Below are positions 19,999 through 31,130 of a stretch of 43,723 bases of DNA, one piece after another. The notes beneath the pieces were generated by a model. That model did not search any database, was not told the DNA's origin, and was given only the letters and a program-made list of their open reading frames with translations. A program made the position numbers and the translations under genes. Source of the stretch: Stentor coeruleus (Eukaryota > Ciliophora > Heterotrichea > Heterotrichida > Stentoridae); contig MPUH01000598.1 in the NCBI GenBank assembly GCA_001970955.1, positions 1 through 43,723 of the forward strand, in the 5' to 3' direction. Position 1 is the first letter of the stretch. Every line of letters begins with the position of its first letter.

Positions 19999-20883
19999 CT
20001 AAAATAAAGAGCACTTGCATACATCTTTAGTGATTTCTTGCAATCTCTGTGACTTGCTTTTCTTTTGGGGACTAATTTCATCAAACATATGCGGAAGAGA
20101 TTTAGCTAAAGCATTGTTACAAATAATACACAGTTGCTTTTTTAAAACATTCAATTCAAGGCATTGTTGAGCATCTTTTGTTCGATTATCAACATTGGAC
20201 TCAAGTTCATAATTAAGTACTTCTTTTTTGCTAACCTCATGCAATAGTGCGTTTTGATCTTCTACCGTCATTTTCATTCTTTCCCAGTTATGATGCTCTT
20301 CCTTTTTTTGTACTTCAAGCTGCTTGCGATATTCATCAATTTCTTCTTGTATTTTTTTTACTTCATCACTCACTAACTGCAAAGATTTTTTAGATTTTTC
20401 TTCTTCTTTTTTGAATTTCTCTATAAGATCTTTTTTTTCTATTCTAAGTTTTCTTAATCTTCCGAGTGCTTTGTTTATAAGCCTAGTTTTCTCTTCTCTT
20501 TCTAATACACTAAAGCTTAATTCTCCAGAACATCTTTGTTTGACTTCAGCAATCTCATCTTCAGCTTGTTTAACCAAAATTTGACGCATGCATACATCAC
20601 ATATTCTTTCAAGATTAAATCTATCAAGCAATGAAGAATGCATATAGCACATTGGCTCTCCACATCCTTTACATATGAGCTTTTTGTTAATTAAAGAAAA
20701 GGAGCAGTTGCAAATATGACATGAGTCTTTGTGAGTTGGGTTTTTTAAAGGAGTGATCATACTGAGAGAAAAATTTGATTGATGAAAACCTCCAGGATTT
20801 GATTGAGCGTAACCATATTTTTCTGATGTGGGTCTACCCGAACTCACTGCACTTGATGAGGAACTAAATATCCCAGATCTCAT
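19999..20883 (-). CDS. FYVE-related zinc-finger coiled-coil protein
   Basis: A 294-residue protein. After a Ser-rich N-terminus there is a cysteine array of FYVE/rabphilin spacing: C55-x2-C58, C71-x2-C74, C79, H82, C95-x2-C98. The basic PI3P-binding motif (R+HHCR) is replaced by KKLICKGC, so lipid binding is doubtful. A long charged coiled coil fills about 100-235, and a short Cys-containing tail ends in KCSLF. It probably acts as a membrane-traffic scaffold or Rab effector, which is inference. Its ATG lies only 16 bp after the stop of the upstream ankyrin gene on the same strand. Stop TAG. No consensus intron. Confidence 0.8.
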   Translation of the reverse strand: MRSGIFSSSSSAVSSGRPTSEKYGYAQSNPGGFHQSNFSLSMITPLKNPTHKDSCHICNCSFSLINKKLICKGCGEPMCYMHSSLLDRFNLERICDVCMRQILVKQAEDEIAEVKQRCSGELSFSVLEREEKTRLINKALGRLRKLRIEKKDLIEKFKKEEEKSKKSLQLVSDEVKKIQEEIDEYRKQLEVQKKEEHHNWERMKMTVEDQNALLHEVSKKEVLNYELESNVDNRTKDAQQCLELNVLKKQLCIICNNALAKSLPHMFDEISPQKKSKSQRLQEITKDVCKCSLF

Positions 20884-20899
20884 TTTTATGTTAAATTTA

Positions 20900-23332
20900 T
20901 TAATATAGACAGTTTAAAGGTAGTCTTAAGTATTGTGACCTAATCTTGGGGAGTAAGCTTGTGCTAAAAGAATTTATGCTTATTTTTTGTTTACTCTGAG
21001 ATCGTTTATGGAATGGTCTTAAACTTGAATTTAATTTTAGTTCATTGCAACTCTTGTTTAGTGGTGATTCATGCATACTAGGAAAACTTATATTCCCTAA
21101 AACTTTTTCAACTTTCTCTATCAAAAAAATATCTTTTGTTTTGTTTAAAATGTCAAGAGGGGATTGACCTTTTGCATTTAATGCTAAAATGTCAGCCTTC
21201 CTTTTAACTAAATGTTCAACCATTTTGGGCTGACAAAATTTTACCGCAACATGAAGTGGTGTATTTTCCTTAATATGTGTTTTTTCATTTATTTCAAAGT
21301 TTCCATCAGCAAGTTCTTGATCTAAAAGTTCGATATTCCCATTTTGAGCATGGTCCCAAATATGAAAAAAAGCATTCTTAAACTTTTTCGCAGCATAAAG
21401 TTCGTAAGGTTTATGTCTACTAATATCAGGCTGATTCCTCAATATATTTTTGTCCGCATCAATTTTAACAATAAACTTAATCATCTCCTCATTACCTTTA
21501 TCCACAGCTAAATGTAAAGCGTTTTGAAGTTTGTTATTTTTTGCGTATATATCGCATCCATACATAATTAGCTGATGTGCTGCTCGTAAATTATTGCATA
21601 CAACAGCTAGTAAAAAAGGAGTGAGTTTGTTTTTACAGGTACTTTCTAGCATTTTACTTAAAGGTTTAAACGAAGTGATCTCTGTAAAATTAATTGTAAC
21701 TGGATTTGCACTTTTTAGTTTTTGCAAAATATATGAAAGTATAGTTATATCTCCAGTTTTGCTACATATATGAAGTATATTGTATCCTTGTTTAGTATTG
21801 TGATACATAGCTTCAAAAGCTTGATTTTTCCAAAGATAATTGCTTTCGTTTCCTTTCTCACCATTAAGCATCAGTTCAAGGATTTCTAATCTACGATATT
21901 TAGCGGCTAATAAAAGCGAATTGTAATTTGTGTCTAAATTAGCAACTATAGTGTTTTTATATAGTAAGGTTTTTACTAAGTCAATATTATTATCTTTAAC
22001 TGCATGCCTGTGTAAATTTTACATTAAATTTGTTTCAAGACTTTTTTCTGTTCCACTAAAAGGTGAAATTCTTTTTTCTAAGGCATATTTTTTTGTAATA
22101 GGTTTGATTAAGCAGGATTTATACTTGTGATGATTAAAGTTTTTGTGTGGACTAGGCAATTTAAAGCGAATTTTATTCTTTTGCTGTGCCATATGAAAAA
22201 AGCTATTCCCATTGCTGTCTTCTATATATATATCAGCACCAAGTTTGATTAAAACTTTAACAGCTGAAGTATTTTTCCGCTCTGCTGAAATGTGTAAGGC
22301 TGTTTTTCCTTCATAATCAACCCAGTCAATATATTTTTCTTGATTTCTTCTAACTTTAAGTCCAGTTTCAGGAATTCTATTAATTTCTATGAGCTTATCT
22401 TGTATAAATGTAGGGAAGTCTGATATTATAATCTCTATCTTTGGTGTTTCTAGTGGTTTTTCAGTCGTTGAGACCTGAAAAATTTGTGGAAGCTGAAATC
22501 TAAAAAGCCTTGAAACTGTAAAGTTATTATTGCTAGACATCATTGATTGCTGTACTATTGATTTATTTTCGCAAGCTGTGATTAGTAGAAGTTGTATTGA
22601 AACATTTGATGAATAAGATGAATAATGGAGAGCAGTTCTATTGCAGAAGTCTTTAGCACAAGGGTCAGCTCCACATAAAATAAGCATTTTTACAATATCT
22701 TCATCGCCAATAAGGCTTGCATAATGAAGAGGTCTTCTATCAAATTGATCTACAGTATTAGCAAGGCTTAGTCTTTCATTGTCTGAAACACAACTATCTA
22801 AATGCGCTTCCACATAATTCGAGCTTCCATTCAATACAGCATGAATTATACTTAACGAGGCTAACTCTTTAGCTTGTTTTATTGATGATAAAAGTATGAT
22901 TGAGCGTTTAATCAACTTATTAATTTTCGCATCATTAGTGCTACCAACAAATCCAATATGTTTGCGTTTTTTTTTATTTGTGCTCACTATAAAATTTTCT
23001 GCATTAATAGTATTCTTCTTTTGTGATATCCTGTCTACTAAAAGAAGATTTTGTATATGATTTTCTTCTATCTTCGCTTTAGTTTGAGATCTAACTTTTG
23101 CATAGTCTGTAGATTTAATTTTAGGTAAATCTTCTGGAACTACATCTATGCTTATTACTGGCTCAATATCAACAGGTGGTTTTGGCATAGGGATATAAGG
23201 AAACTCTTCATCTTCTAGTAAGAGCTCTAATTGCAAACATGGCACAAATGAAGGTCTGCGAAAATTAGAAGCAGAAGATACTAAGTACACATTTTCTAAA
23301 TCATCCAGGTGTTCAAGAGGAATTTCAGACAT
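20900..23332 (-). CDS. ankyrin-repeat protein
   Basis: An 805-residue protein formed by removing one in-frame 15-nt intron at 22022-22008; the apparent stop TAA lies inside it. The N-terminal 150 residues are acidic, then Lys/Ser-rich and disordered. At least seven to eight ankyrin repeats follow, with clear cores such as RRPLHYASLIGDEDIVKMLI, GKTALHISAERKNTSAVKVL, LQNALHLAVDKGNEEMIKFI and NTPLHVAVKFCQPKMVEHL, plus weaker ones between. The C-terminus is basic and Ser-rich. No enzymatic or membrane domain is visible. Likely a scaffold. Stop TAA, 16 bp upstream of the FYVE-related start; the two frames are not in register, so it is not a simple readthrough fusion. Confidence 0.9.
22008..22022 (-). 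other. 15-nt intron (ankyrin gene)
   Basis: On the minus strand GTAAAATTTACACAG. Removing it eliminates an in-frame TAA and joins two ankyrin-rich halves without a frame change. Confidence 0.94.
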
Positions 23333-25585
23333 GTAATTCTAATTTAATAAATATAAATATATTTTGGATGAGAAAGATACCATTTGTTATTAGAATTGGA
23401 ATTTTAATCAGCAACATTGAAATTAAGAATTGATGCAGCATGCTGAAATGGTAAAAATAAATGCCAGATATAAAATTGCAAAAATTAAAAACTTATGATT
23501 GTATGCTTTAAAGTGCTATATACAAATAAAAGTAAATAAAAATTAGTAACCATAAATTTTGGTATTTTTGGAGTTTGCCATTTGATATTTAATATTTTTT
23601 GAGATGTGAAGAATTAAATTGCAAGTTATAATACGCACGCTTATATTGGCCAAAATATTGATTAAGGAAGATTAGCATAAACACCTTAATTAATTAACGA
23701 ATAAATTTTCATCTCTCAATAAGAAGAGTTGGTAATTATTATATACACTCAAATTATGTTCTTAAATTAAATCCTATTTGCTAAGAAATATGATGCATTG
23801 CTACTAAATTTTACTGCAAGGAATTTCACTGTGCTGTTTAGTATTAAAAACTTTTTTTTTGGCTTAACAAAAACTGAATTATCAGGTTATTTGCATGGAT
23901 CTATATCTATTAATTTACAAAAAATAATTGCTTTTATATATTTATGAGGCATGCAATGATTATTTTCTATATTAAGCGATTTTAGGTAATTTAGAGCTTT
24001 TATAACAGCATTTATATTAGAATTTTCATTAATAAAGTCTTAAAAGATTTATTACTTTTATGAGCTGTTTATAATTTTCATACTAAATTAAAATTTAAAT
24101 ACTGTATATATCAATACAATCACTATCCTTCGATTTTCTATGCATAATCATCCTTATCATCTTTGTTTTTATGGATATTATCATATACTGTTTAAATCGC
24201 AACACACAGTTATTTTATTGAATGAATAATTGATTCGGTATGATAAAATTATGACTTCCTAACTAATACCAATGACACTTTATCCACTAAAATAATAAAA
24301 CCAAACTTCAAACCATTTCTTTATCAAATGGGAATAATTATAGCAATGCGCATCCTGAACACTCTTAATAAGAATGAGTTAGAGCTATTCATTTTTCAAA
24401 GATCATTCAGCAGAGAGAAAAAGATCTTAGATAATCATTTCTATCATATTTTATTACGAGTTAATAATTTACAGGAAAAATTAATGATTTTATGGAAATC
24501 TTATGATGACTTGTACTGAAGAAAGAAAGGGAAAAAGAGATGTGCAATGAAAGAATCAGATGAAAAGGCAATAAGATATGATTGAGCATAAGACATAATA
24601 TATTTAGTAAAACTGATTAATATTTACTTTAAAATTTTATAGGTCATTAAAAATTTAGTGTTTTTTCGCAGATAAATCATTTTTTTAAACTTCAAAGATA
24701 AAAATAAGGTTTTTCCTACGAGAAATTAGATATTTTTCCTAAGTCAAGCTAAATTTAGAATTTCTTTTAGGTCAAGTTAAACTTAGTGATTTTTATATTT
24801 GAATAGAATACTAATCCTTGGATAAAACCTTAACCTAAAAATTAACTTTAACAGTATGTTTAAATTCGCAAATATTTTTTTTGATGACTATTTTTATTTA
24901 TTTCGTATGCATTAAATGGTTCATATATCAGTTGTGCATGAGTTTACATTGTACGCCTTCCTTAAACCATTTGAAAAAAAATGAATGATTGGCAATTCCT
25001 TAAAGGGGTTTTATTAAGATTATATATGCATTTGATGTGAATCAAAGATGAGAAAAAAGAAACTAGATTTTATGCTATTACCTGGCGTTGATGAGTTTTT
25101 TAATTATAATCATTTAAAAGTATTATATTATCAATTGCAATGATTAAATTCTGTTTTCTGAAGGCAGTTCAGCCTTTTTAGCTTATGCAACACTGATTTT
25201 CGGATTAATAGCAGTTTATATACAAAATTAAGGAAAATTATTACTAAGTGCAAACTATATTATTACTAAATACAAACTATAATTAATACTAAGTACAAAC
25301 TATAATTATGCTAATATACTTTATATAAAATTTATAAAAAAGTGTTTTACTCAGGGTATTATCCTAAATAACCAAAATTTATCTTAAGTCAAACTAAAAA
25401 AATATGATTAAATCATCATAATTACTCAAATGCTAGACAAAAACACTTTAATAAAAAATCCTTATAAACCCTAATTCTTAAAATAAAAACTTAGCACATC
25501 TACCAAAAAATCTTCTAAAGTATCCTATTTGCCATTAATCATTATTCTCTATCTATTTACTTAAATTATATAATTTAAATCGAAA
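23333..25585. other. long AT-rich spacer with coding-like scraps and a small repeat
   Basis: No intact gene is supported. On the minus strand, about 24040-23785, two open segments totalling about 85 codons are split by one TAA and look coding in composition, perhaps a gene fragment. A 63-codon frame at 24328-24519 (plus) and a short Lys-rich frame from 25048 interrupted by two TGA codons are probably incidental or decayed. A 22-23 bp tandem repeat lies at 25241-25309. The last 250 bp before the DHHC gene are C-rich and G-poor. Confidence 0.5.
25241..25309. repeat. 22-23 bp tandem repeat, three copies
   Basis: Three degenerate copies of a unit containing TACTAAGTACAAACTATA, starting at about 25241, 25263 and 25286. 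Non-coding. Confidence 0.8.
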
Positions 25586-26626
25586 ATGCCTCAAGAGTTG
25601 CCTTCAAATGTCAAAAAACACTTAGGAAACATTTTCATCCTTCCAGTACTCTTGGTAATCGCTTTAACTTATTTACAAGTTATGAAGCTTTATGGCAAAG
25701 AAACCCATAGTAAAAACTATTTAGGACTTGGTGTGATAGTTTATCTTTCGACTTTCCATATGAGCCTTTTAATGCTATTGTGGAGTTTTTTCAAAACTAT
25801 GGTCACAGACCCAGGAACTGTACCTCCTTTGTGGGGCTTTTATATGGGAGATTCAGAGCAGAAGAGAAGAAGATACTGCTTGATGTGCCATGTTTTCAAG
25901 CCTGAAAGATGCCATCATTGTTCAGTATGTAATCGGTGTGTGCTGAATATGGATCATCATTGTCGTAAGATTTATACAGCCTGGGTGAACAATTGCATTG
26001 GATTTTTTAATAGGAAGTTTTTCCTTTTATTACTTACTTACGTTATCATAACTTCTTGGCTTGCAGTAATAGGGTTATATTTCCAAGCAGCAGAGGATTT
26101 ATCTAAATTAGTTCAAGTTCATCATGTATCCTCTATTCATGATTTGACAAACATATGCTTTTTCTCTCTTTTAGTAGCTCTGACTGTTATCCTCACTATG
26201 TTCTTTAAATTTCATGTTGGAATGGTCAAAAGGAATATAACAACTATTGAAAACATGGATAAGAAAAGCACAACCAACTATAAAATTTATGACAAAGGCT
26301 TAACAAACAATTTCATTCAAATTTTCGGCAGGAACCCTTGGCTTTGGCTGTTTCCACTAAATGGAAGATCAGGAATGCCACATGGTGATGGCATTTTATG
26401 GCACAGGGAATCAGGCCCAACTCTAGATGATGAGCTCCAAGGTACCGAAGAATACATAAAATCGACTCAACGTTTGAAGATTTTCTCCAACTCTTTAGAA
26501 AATATAAACGCTAGTCGTGACCTTATATCCCCTAAAAAAGATGAGAGTCTTAAACGAGACACTGAACAAACACTAAATTCTTTTAGAGCCAATCCTCAAT
26601 CCTCATACGATAGTAGCCAGCTATAA
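25586..26626 (+). CDS. DHHC palmitoyltransferase
   Basis: An S-acyltransferase of 336 residues after removing 15-nt introns at 25710-25724 and 25965-25979. The second intron sits directly behind the catalytic motif; splicing restores DHHCPWVNNC (DHHC at about 118-121 in the spliced protein). Other family marks are DPG (about 70-72), the Cys-rich domain with CHHCSVCNRCV, TTIE after TM4, and the PaCCT-like NNFIQIFG. Four transmembrane helices are visible (two before and two after the DHHC domain). It attaches palmitate to cysteines of membrane proteins, probably at Golgi or plasma membrane. The first intron is in frame and stop-free, so it is placed on consensus match alone. Stop TAA. Confidence 0.95.
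   Translation: MPQELPSNVKKHLGNIFILPVLLVIALTYLQVMKLYGKETHSKNYLGLGVIVYLSTFHMSLLMLLWSFFKTMVTDPGTVPPLWGFYMGDSEQKRRRYCLMCHVFKPERCHHCSVCNRCVLNMDHHCRKIYTAWVNNCIGFFNRKFFLLLLTYVIITSWLAVIGLYFQAAEDLSKLVQVHHVSSIHDLTNICFFSLLVALTVILTMFFKFHVGMVKRNITTIENMDKKSTTNYKIYDKGLTNNFIQIFGRNPWLWLFPLNGRSGMPHGDGILWHRESGPTLDDELQGTEEYIKSTQRLKIFSNSLENINASRDLISPKKDESLKRDTEQTLNSFRANPQSSYDSSQL
25710..25724 (+). other. 15-nt intron (DHHC, intron 1)
   Basis: GTAAAAACTATTTAG. It is in frame, stop-free, and a full match to the local consensus including A10. Retention would add five residues in the loop between TM1 and TM2. Confidence 0.75.
25965..25979 (+). other. 15-nt intron (DHHC, intron 2)
   Basis: GTAAGATTTATACAG. It is in frame and stop-free. 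Removal converts a disrupted site into the invariant CPWVNNC after DHH. Confidence 0.97.
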
Positions 26627-27110
26627 TTAATAATCAAAATTATAAAAAAATCATGCTAATTGCATATTAAGCATTTATAATATATGCTTATGATTATCTT
26701 ATAGGATCATAAAGCATTCTAGAAAAAGTCTTAATGATTTAAACTGAAGAAATCATTAATAAATTGTCTCAGACAATGAATATGAGCTGTAGTTTGGTAT
26801 TGATTACTAAAAGGAGTGAACTTAGGAAGATTGCCTTAAGATAGTCAATTTTGAAGGATTTTAAGGAAAAGAAAACTTTTTAATCAGGGACAAGGGTTGA
26901 TTTAAAGGTTTTATAAGATAACAGAAATTAGGATTACCGGTATTATATTTTTAAGTTTAAAAAATAACTTTAGAATTTTATAGTTTGAGCTTGTGCAGAG
27001 GATTTTGTGTGTGGTTAGGGTTGGAATGATGATTTTTGATGCTTATTTAAAATGAAAGTAAGTTTAAGTTATAATGAGGGTTTAATTTAAAAATGCAATG
27101 ATTATTAAAT
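26627..27110. other. intergenic spacer, G-rich on plus strand
   Basis: No gene is seen. The composition is strongly C-poor on the plus strand, as in the 3' flanks of other plus genes here. Confidence 0.6.
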
Positions 27111-27974
27111 ATGCTTTCTAAGTCGTCTTCCAACTTTACTCCTGATATAAAAACTGGGGCTTCGAAAAGGAATAAAAAGTTCCAGCAGGACTACCAAAAC
27201 GAGAGTAACTCTGAAGTCCTTCAAAATTTCTTGATAGATAGTCAGATCAAAGAAACCCAAAACAAGCAAAAACTCTACCAGCTAAAACGTGAAAATGAAG
27301 CTCTAAAAGATCAGCTTCAAGAACTGGATGAGCAGAAAAAAAAGCTCGAAGTGGCCAAAGATATAAACCAGAGGTTTTTCAAAAAAAACGAAGGGGAAAT
27401 CCTAAGCCTCAAAAAGCCTTTAGATGATCAAAACTACATAACAGATTCTATGTATACCCATGAATCTCATGAATCACTAAGGAAAAAGATGAGAGACATA
27501 ATATCTGAATACCGCAGCGAAATTGATGGGCTTATAGATAGAACCCCAGACATCCAGGAAGTTTTAAAATCAGATGATTCAGGTTTATCAAGGATCTTAG
27601 AACTTTTAAAAGCACAAGCATCAATATACAAAGAGGAAATGGTTCAAAAAGAAAAAGCTTATAGGAGTATGCAAGATAGGTATCATGGGGAATTTGAACT
27701 GAATAGTGAAAACCATAAGAATATTAGAGGAAAAATACAGGAATTAGCTCAGGATAAAAGGTCGGATATGCTAAAAAAGTATGCACTTGAAAGAAAAATC
27801 GCATATGTTGAAGCGGATGTTGAACTTGGAAATGGGTATGTTAATGCTCAGAAGTTGGCTTTGACTGCAGCAGAGGAAATTAGTAAGAAAATACAAAAGG
27901 CTGATAATACTAAGTCATTGAGTGCTTTGAGTACTAAACTTCAGAGGAAAATCGCAAGTAGTAGACAGGGTTAG
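27111..27974 (+). CDS. coiled-coil protein of unknown function
   Basis: A 287-residue, highly charged protein, almost wholly helical. Coiled-coil segments lie at about 45-100 and 160-285, separated by a less regular middle containing short acidic stretches (around 105-155). No domain, signal peptide or membrane segment is visible. The start ATG follows an AT-rich leader. Composition runs from C-rich at the 5' end to G-rich at the 3' end. No intron; stop TAG. It may be a cytoskeletal or basal-body component, but the sequence does not decide that. Confidence 0.75.
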   Translation: MLSKSSSNFTPDIKTGASKRNKKFQQDYQNESNSEVLQNFLIDSQIKETQNKQKLYQLKRENEALKDQLQELDEQKKKLEVAKDINQRFFKKNEGEILSLKKPLDDQNYITDSMYTHESHESLRKKMRDIISEYRSEIDGLIDRTPDIQEVLKSDDSGLSRILELLKAQASIYKEEMVQKEKAYRSMQDRYHGEFELNSENHKNIRGKIQELAQDKRSDMLKKYALERKIAYVEADVELGNGYVNAQKLALTAAEEISKKIQKADNTKSLSALSTKLQRKIASSRQG

Positions 27975-28519
27975 AAAATTATTTATTTAATTATGCTAAG
28001 GATAGAATATTTTGTCGTGGTTTAATGTGAAAGATAAATTTTTATTAGATTTTTAGGATGTGGATGATGGATTTAGTTAAGGATAAAATGCTGGGTTATA
28101 GCATTATGAGGTAATATTGTTGATTATTAGGGAGAAAGGAATGCGATTGAAAGCTTATGTTAAAATGATAACTATTAACTTAATAAAATATATTCCTAAA
28201 ATTCAATTTTTTCAAACAATTATTCAAATCGTTATATTTAATCGAATATCAATCTTATAATTCCTCTCCTTTATTAAAATAAGCTTACCTAAATTCTCAT
28301 CTTATAACCCAACTCAAATATAAAAAGGCCAGCCAGCATATAAATAAAAAATTAAAACCCATCTTCTTAAATATAATATTCTTCCATATTCTTCATATAA
28401 TAATCCCTTAACCTTCCTTATTTTTCTAACTTTAAGCATGCATAACCACATCTAATTATTAACCTAAAAGCATTTTATTTTCATTATATAAAAATTATTC
28501 ACATAAACAACTAATAAAA
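27975..28519. other. intergenic spacer with skew switch
   Basis: About 545 bp without a supported gene. The first 180 bp are G-rich and the last 320 bp C-rich and G-poor on the plus strand, changing near 28.18 kb. Confidence 0.6.
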
Positions 28520-29071
28520 ATGTTCAAAAAGGTTTTAACCTCTTACCTTTATCACCTAGAAAATCGTCCTGTATTCACAAAGTAATTCTTATTCAGAATG
28601 GTTTCTGGTAGTGCTGTTGTCGGATTAGGTGATGCAATAGCTCAATGGATTAGTCCGCATTACAAAGGATTTGATAAAAAAAGATTTGCTTCTATGCTGA
28701 CATATGGCTTTTTTATATCAGGTGGATTTTGCCATTTTTGGTTTAGGGGATTAGATAAAGTGTTTGGGCAAGCTATGACGGTTTCAAATTCAATAAAAAA
28801 AGTTCTTGCTGATCAACTAATTTTAGCCCCTCCAGAGATTGTATTTTTCCTTTGGTGGTCACATTATACTTCTGAATCAACTCATTCTTTTACAGAGCTT
28901 ATTAAGGCGACACTTCCAAGCCTTCTTGTACAAGATTATATCATTTGGATACCATCGCAATTTGTTAATTTTTATTATATCCCTGAACAACACAGAGTTC
29001 TTTTTATGTGCATTATATGCGTTCTATGGTTTGCCATACTGTCATTCACATCACATGAATTCGAATATTAA
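28520..29071 (+). CDS. Mpv17/PMP22-family membrane protein
   Basis: A 178-residue protein after splicing at 28582-28596. The short first exon encodes the typical start YLYHLENRPVFTK, joined to MVSGSAVVGLGDAIAQW. Family hallmarks follow: DQLILAPP, the WIPSQFVNFYYIPEQHRVL block and a final LWFAILSF helix. Four hydrophobic helices and the total length match Mpv17, a channel-like protein of the inner mitochondrial membrane or peroxisome; which of the two applies here is not determined. Without the first exon the family N-terminus would be missing, which supports both the start and the intron. Stop TAA. Confidence 0.93.
28582..28596 (+). other. 15-nt intron (Mpv17-like)
   Basis: GTAATTCTTATTCAG. 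It contains an in-frame TAA. Removal links the conserved TKM junction. Confidence 0.95.
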
Positions 29072-30011
29072 GCTTAAAACCTTAGAATAGTCTACTTAAT
29101 GCTTTTTTTCATATGTATTCTCTTCATCTTCAGTAGATACCTTATTAGTAATAAATCACTATATAAACTCAATTTTTATTAGCAAGTTGTATATAAAGTA
29201 ATATTTATTGAAATTTCAGTGAATATGCTGTTAAATGAATATTTTAGCACTATCTATGCTATCGGCTGAAATTATAATTTTTTAGCTCTGATATTAATAT
29301 TATAGTGAGTTCTAATGATGATTCACGCACAAATGATCGCATGAACATTGTGGAACTAGGAGAATATTTTATTATTTAATAAATGATCAATTTTATGGAA
29401 TTGATTTCCTTTTTTAATAATTTTAAGTCTGTTTCGACATTTTAGAAAATATGTTACTAATATATGCAAATATAGTTTATAAAAACTAGCAAATTATTTT
29501 CACTTAAAATAATTAGGGTTATTTATACATAAACAAACAATATTTTTATTTCTTATTAAATAGCATAAAGACCTAAGATACATTTAAATACTTAATTATT
29601 GTTGTAAAACCCATACAAATAAGTAATATTTAAATATATTTTGAAGTATGCTATAATTAGTATTATCATTCACGATATGAAATTCTAATATATGTAAATT
29701 ATTTTTGATTTTTTTCTGTGCGTTATATATAGCTAATTTTGTTGTTTTCAGCTATCTTTTATGCATTTATACTTTCTTTATTAAGCTATTGCTCGGAATA
29801 TTGATTTTTAATTACTACTTACTAAAAGGAAAGTAAATAAAGCTTAATAATATTTGTAATTTCAAGCTTGATTCTTATTTACTTGACTTGAAAAACTTAA
29901 AATCTTTAAAAATTATCACAAATTCTAAAAATCCTAAAACTCCAAAAAGCATATAAAATATCAAAAAACCTACTAAAATCCTCCAAACCCATTTGAACAT
30001 TATAAACCCCT
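29072..30011. other. AT-rich intergenic spacer
   Basis: No gene is seen. The last 180 bp are C-rich (about 36 C to 8 G over 29881-30060), resembling the 5' flank of a plus-strand gene. Confidence 0.55.
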
Positions 30012-31100
30012 TACTTCAAAGCTAAAAGGTTTATCAAATCTTATTCATTTAGAATTTTCATTAAAATAGATCTCCTAGGTATCTTAATAGAAGACAAATA
30101 CTTCATATATTGCAAGGCAAGATGCAGTCCAACATACTACCTATTTTATGCTTTAGATGCAATGGAATATTTATCAAAAATATATAATCTTTAATAAAAA
30201 TCCTTCCTTCATGGTCTAAACTGTGAACAATTTAGTAACTACAATAGGGCATACTGTTTTGCATGCAATAATAAGGCTCCAATCTTATGCTTAGACTGGA
30301 GTGCATAACAAAAATATATCTTCCAGCCTTTACTTCTATAAACTATTGCAAAAAATATTTTAAATGTGGTCTGAGTAGTCTAATCTAATACTTTCAACCT
30401 CTAAGCTCTACTTTTCCCTTTAAAATATGCCTTATACAAATGAAAATATCTATAATTTTTTTTTCTAATTCGGGACAAAGACGAAGAATAAAGTTAGAAA
30501 CTTCCGCTAAAAATCTAAGCTTTCCATCTTTCCCAAGTGCTCAAAAATTTCAGGAGATAACCTCTGGTTTATATACAAAAGTAACTATCATATAGACTTT
30601 TTTACTTAGAGATCCATTAAATACTTAAGATTTCACAAGACTATTTACCAGTATTCGTTATATCAAGTAAAATTTCATATCCTAATCCAGTTCTTGACAT
30701 ACCAATTGTATATGAATTTCATTAAGAAGATATAGAAGAAGTAGTAGTAGAGGAAAAAATTCATAAAATAGAAGAAGAAGCCAAAGTAATAATAAAGAAA
30801 CCTAAGGAGAAATATCACATGAAAAATAAAAAAATGATATTTTAAACTGTTTGTCAAGCTAATTTTAATAAAAACGATCTTAGTGAGTTTTATGATACAG
30901 AATTGAATAGAAGGGTGGGAGATTTAGAAAGTAATACAAAGTTTAATAATGTGCTTGAAAATATTTTTGCTGTGTTGCTTATGGAAGATAGAGAAATAAT
31001 AAAAGTCAAGCTAAAGATCAGCTAAAAGTAGTTATATGATGATGATCTGATGGGCTTTATAGTATTTTATAAGTTTTTTAAAGGTTTTTTGGGTTTATTT
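30012..31100 (+). pseudogene. degraded or recoded plus-strand coding region
   Basis: Three overlapping plus-strand frames are open apart from a few stops, nearly all TAA: about 30012-30372, 30265-30594 and 30561-31020. The first encodes Cys-rich sequence suggesting zinc binding (IYCKARC, NCEQFSN, YCFACNNKAPILC). The last is Glu/Lys-rich with a region of about 115 codons interrupted only by TAA at 30723 and 30843. I count far fewer stops in that part than its composition predicts. The frame changes are not explained by consensus 15-nt introns. Best reading: a decayed gene. Use of TAA as Gln is an alternative. No family identified. Confidence 0.45.
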
Positions 31101-31130
31101 AAAGGCTAAGCTTGGTGAAGGTTGTGGTTT

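Noticed and set aside
20106..20120. Possible 15-nt intron GTAACAATGCTTTAG (minus) in the FYVE-related gene
   Set aside because: It has C instead of A at position 10, and the frame reads well unspliced.
21230..21244. Possible 15-nt intron GTAAAATTTTGTCAG (minus) in the ankyrin gene
   Set aside because: It lacks A10, and removal would delete residues needed for normal ankyrin repeat length.
24328..24519. 63-codon plus-strand frame
   Set aside because: Isolated, no domain, length within chance for a window of this size, and the internal GTTAATAATTTACAG does not match the intron consensus.
30675..30857. 60-codon minus-strand frame rich in Phe and Tyr
   Set aside because: Mirror of the Glu/Lys-rich plus-strand sequence; no independent support.
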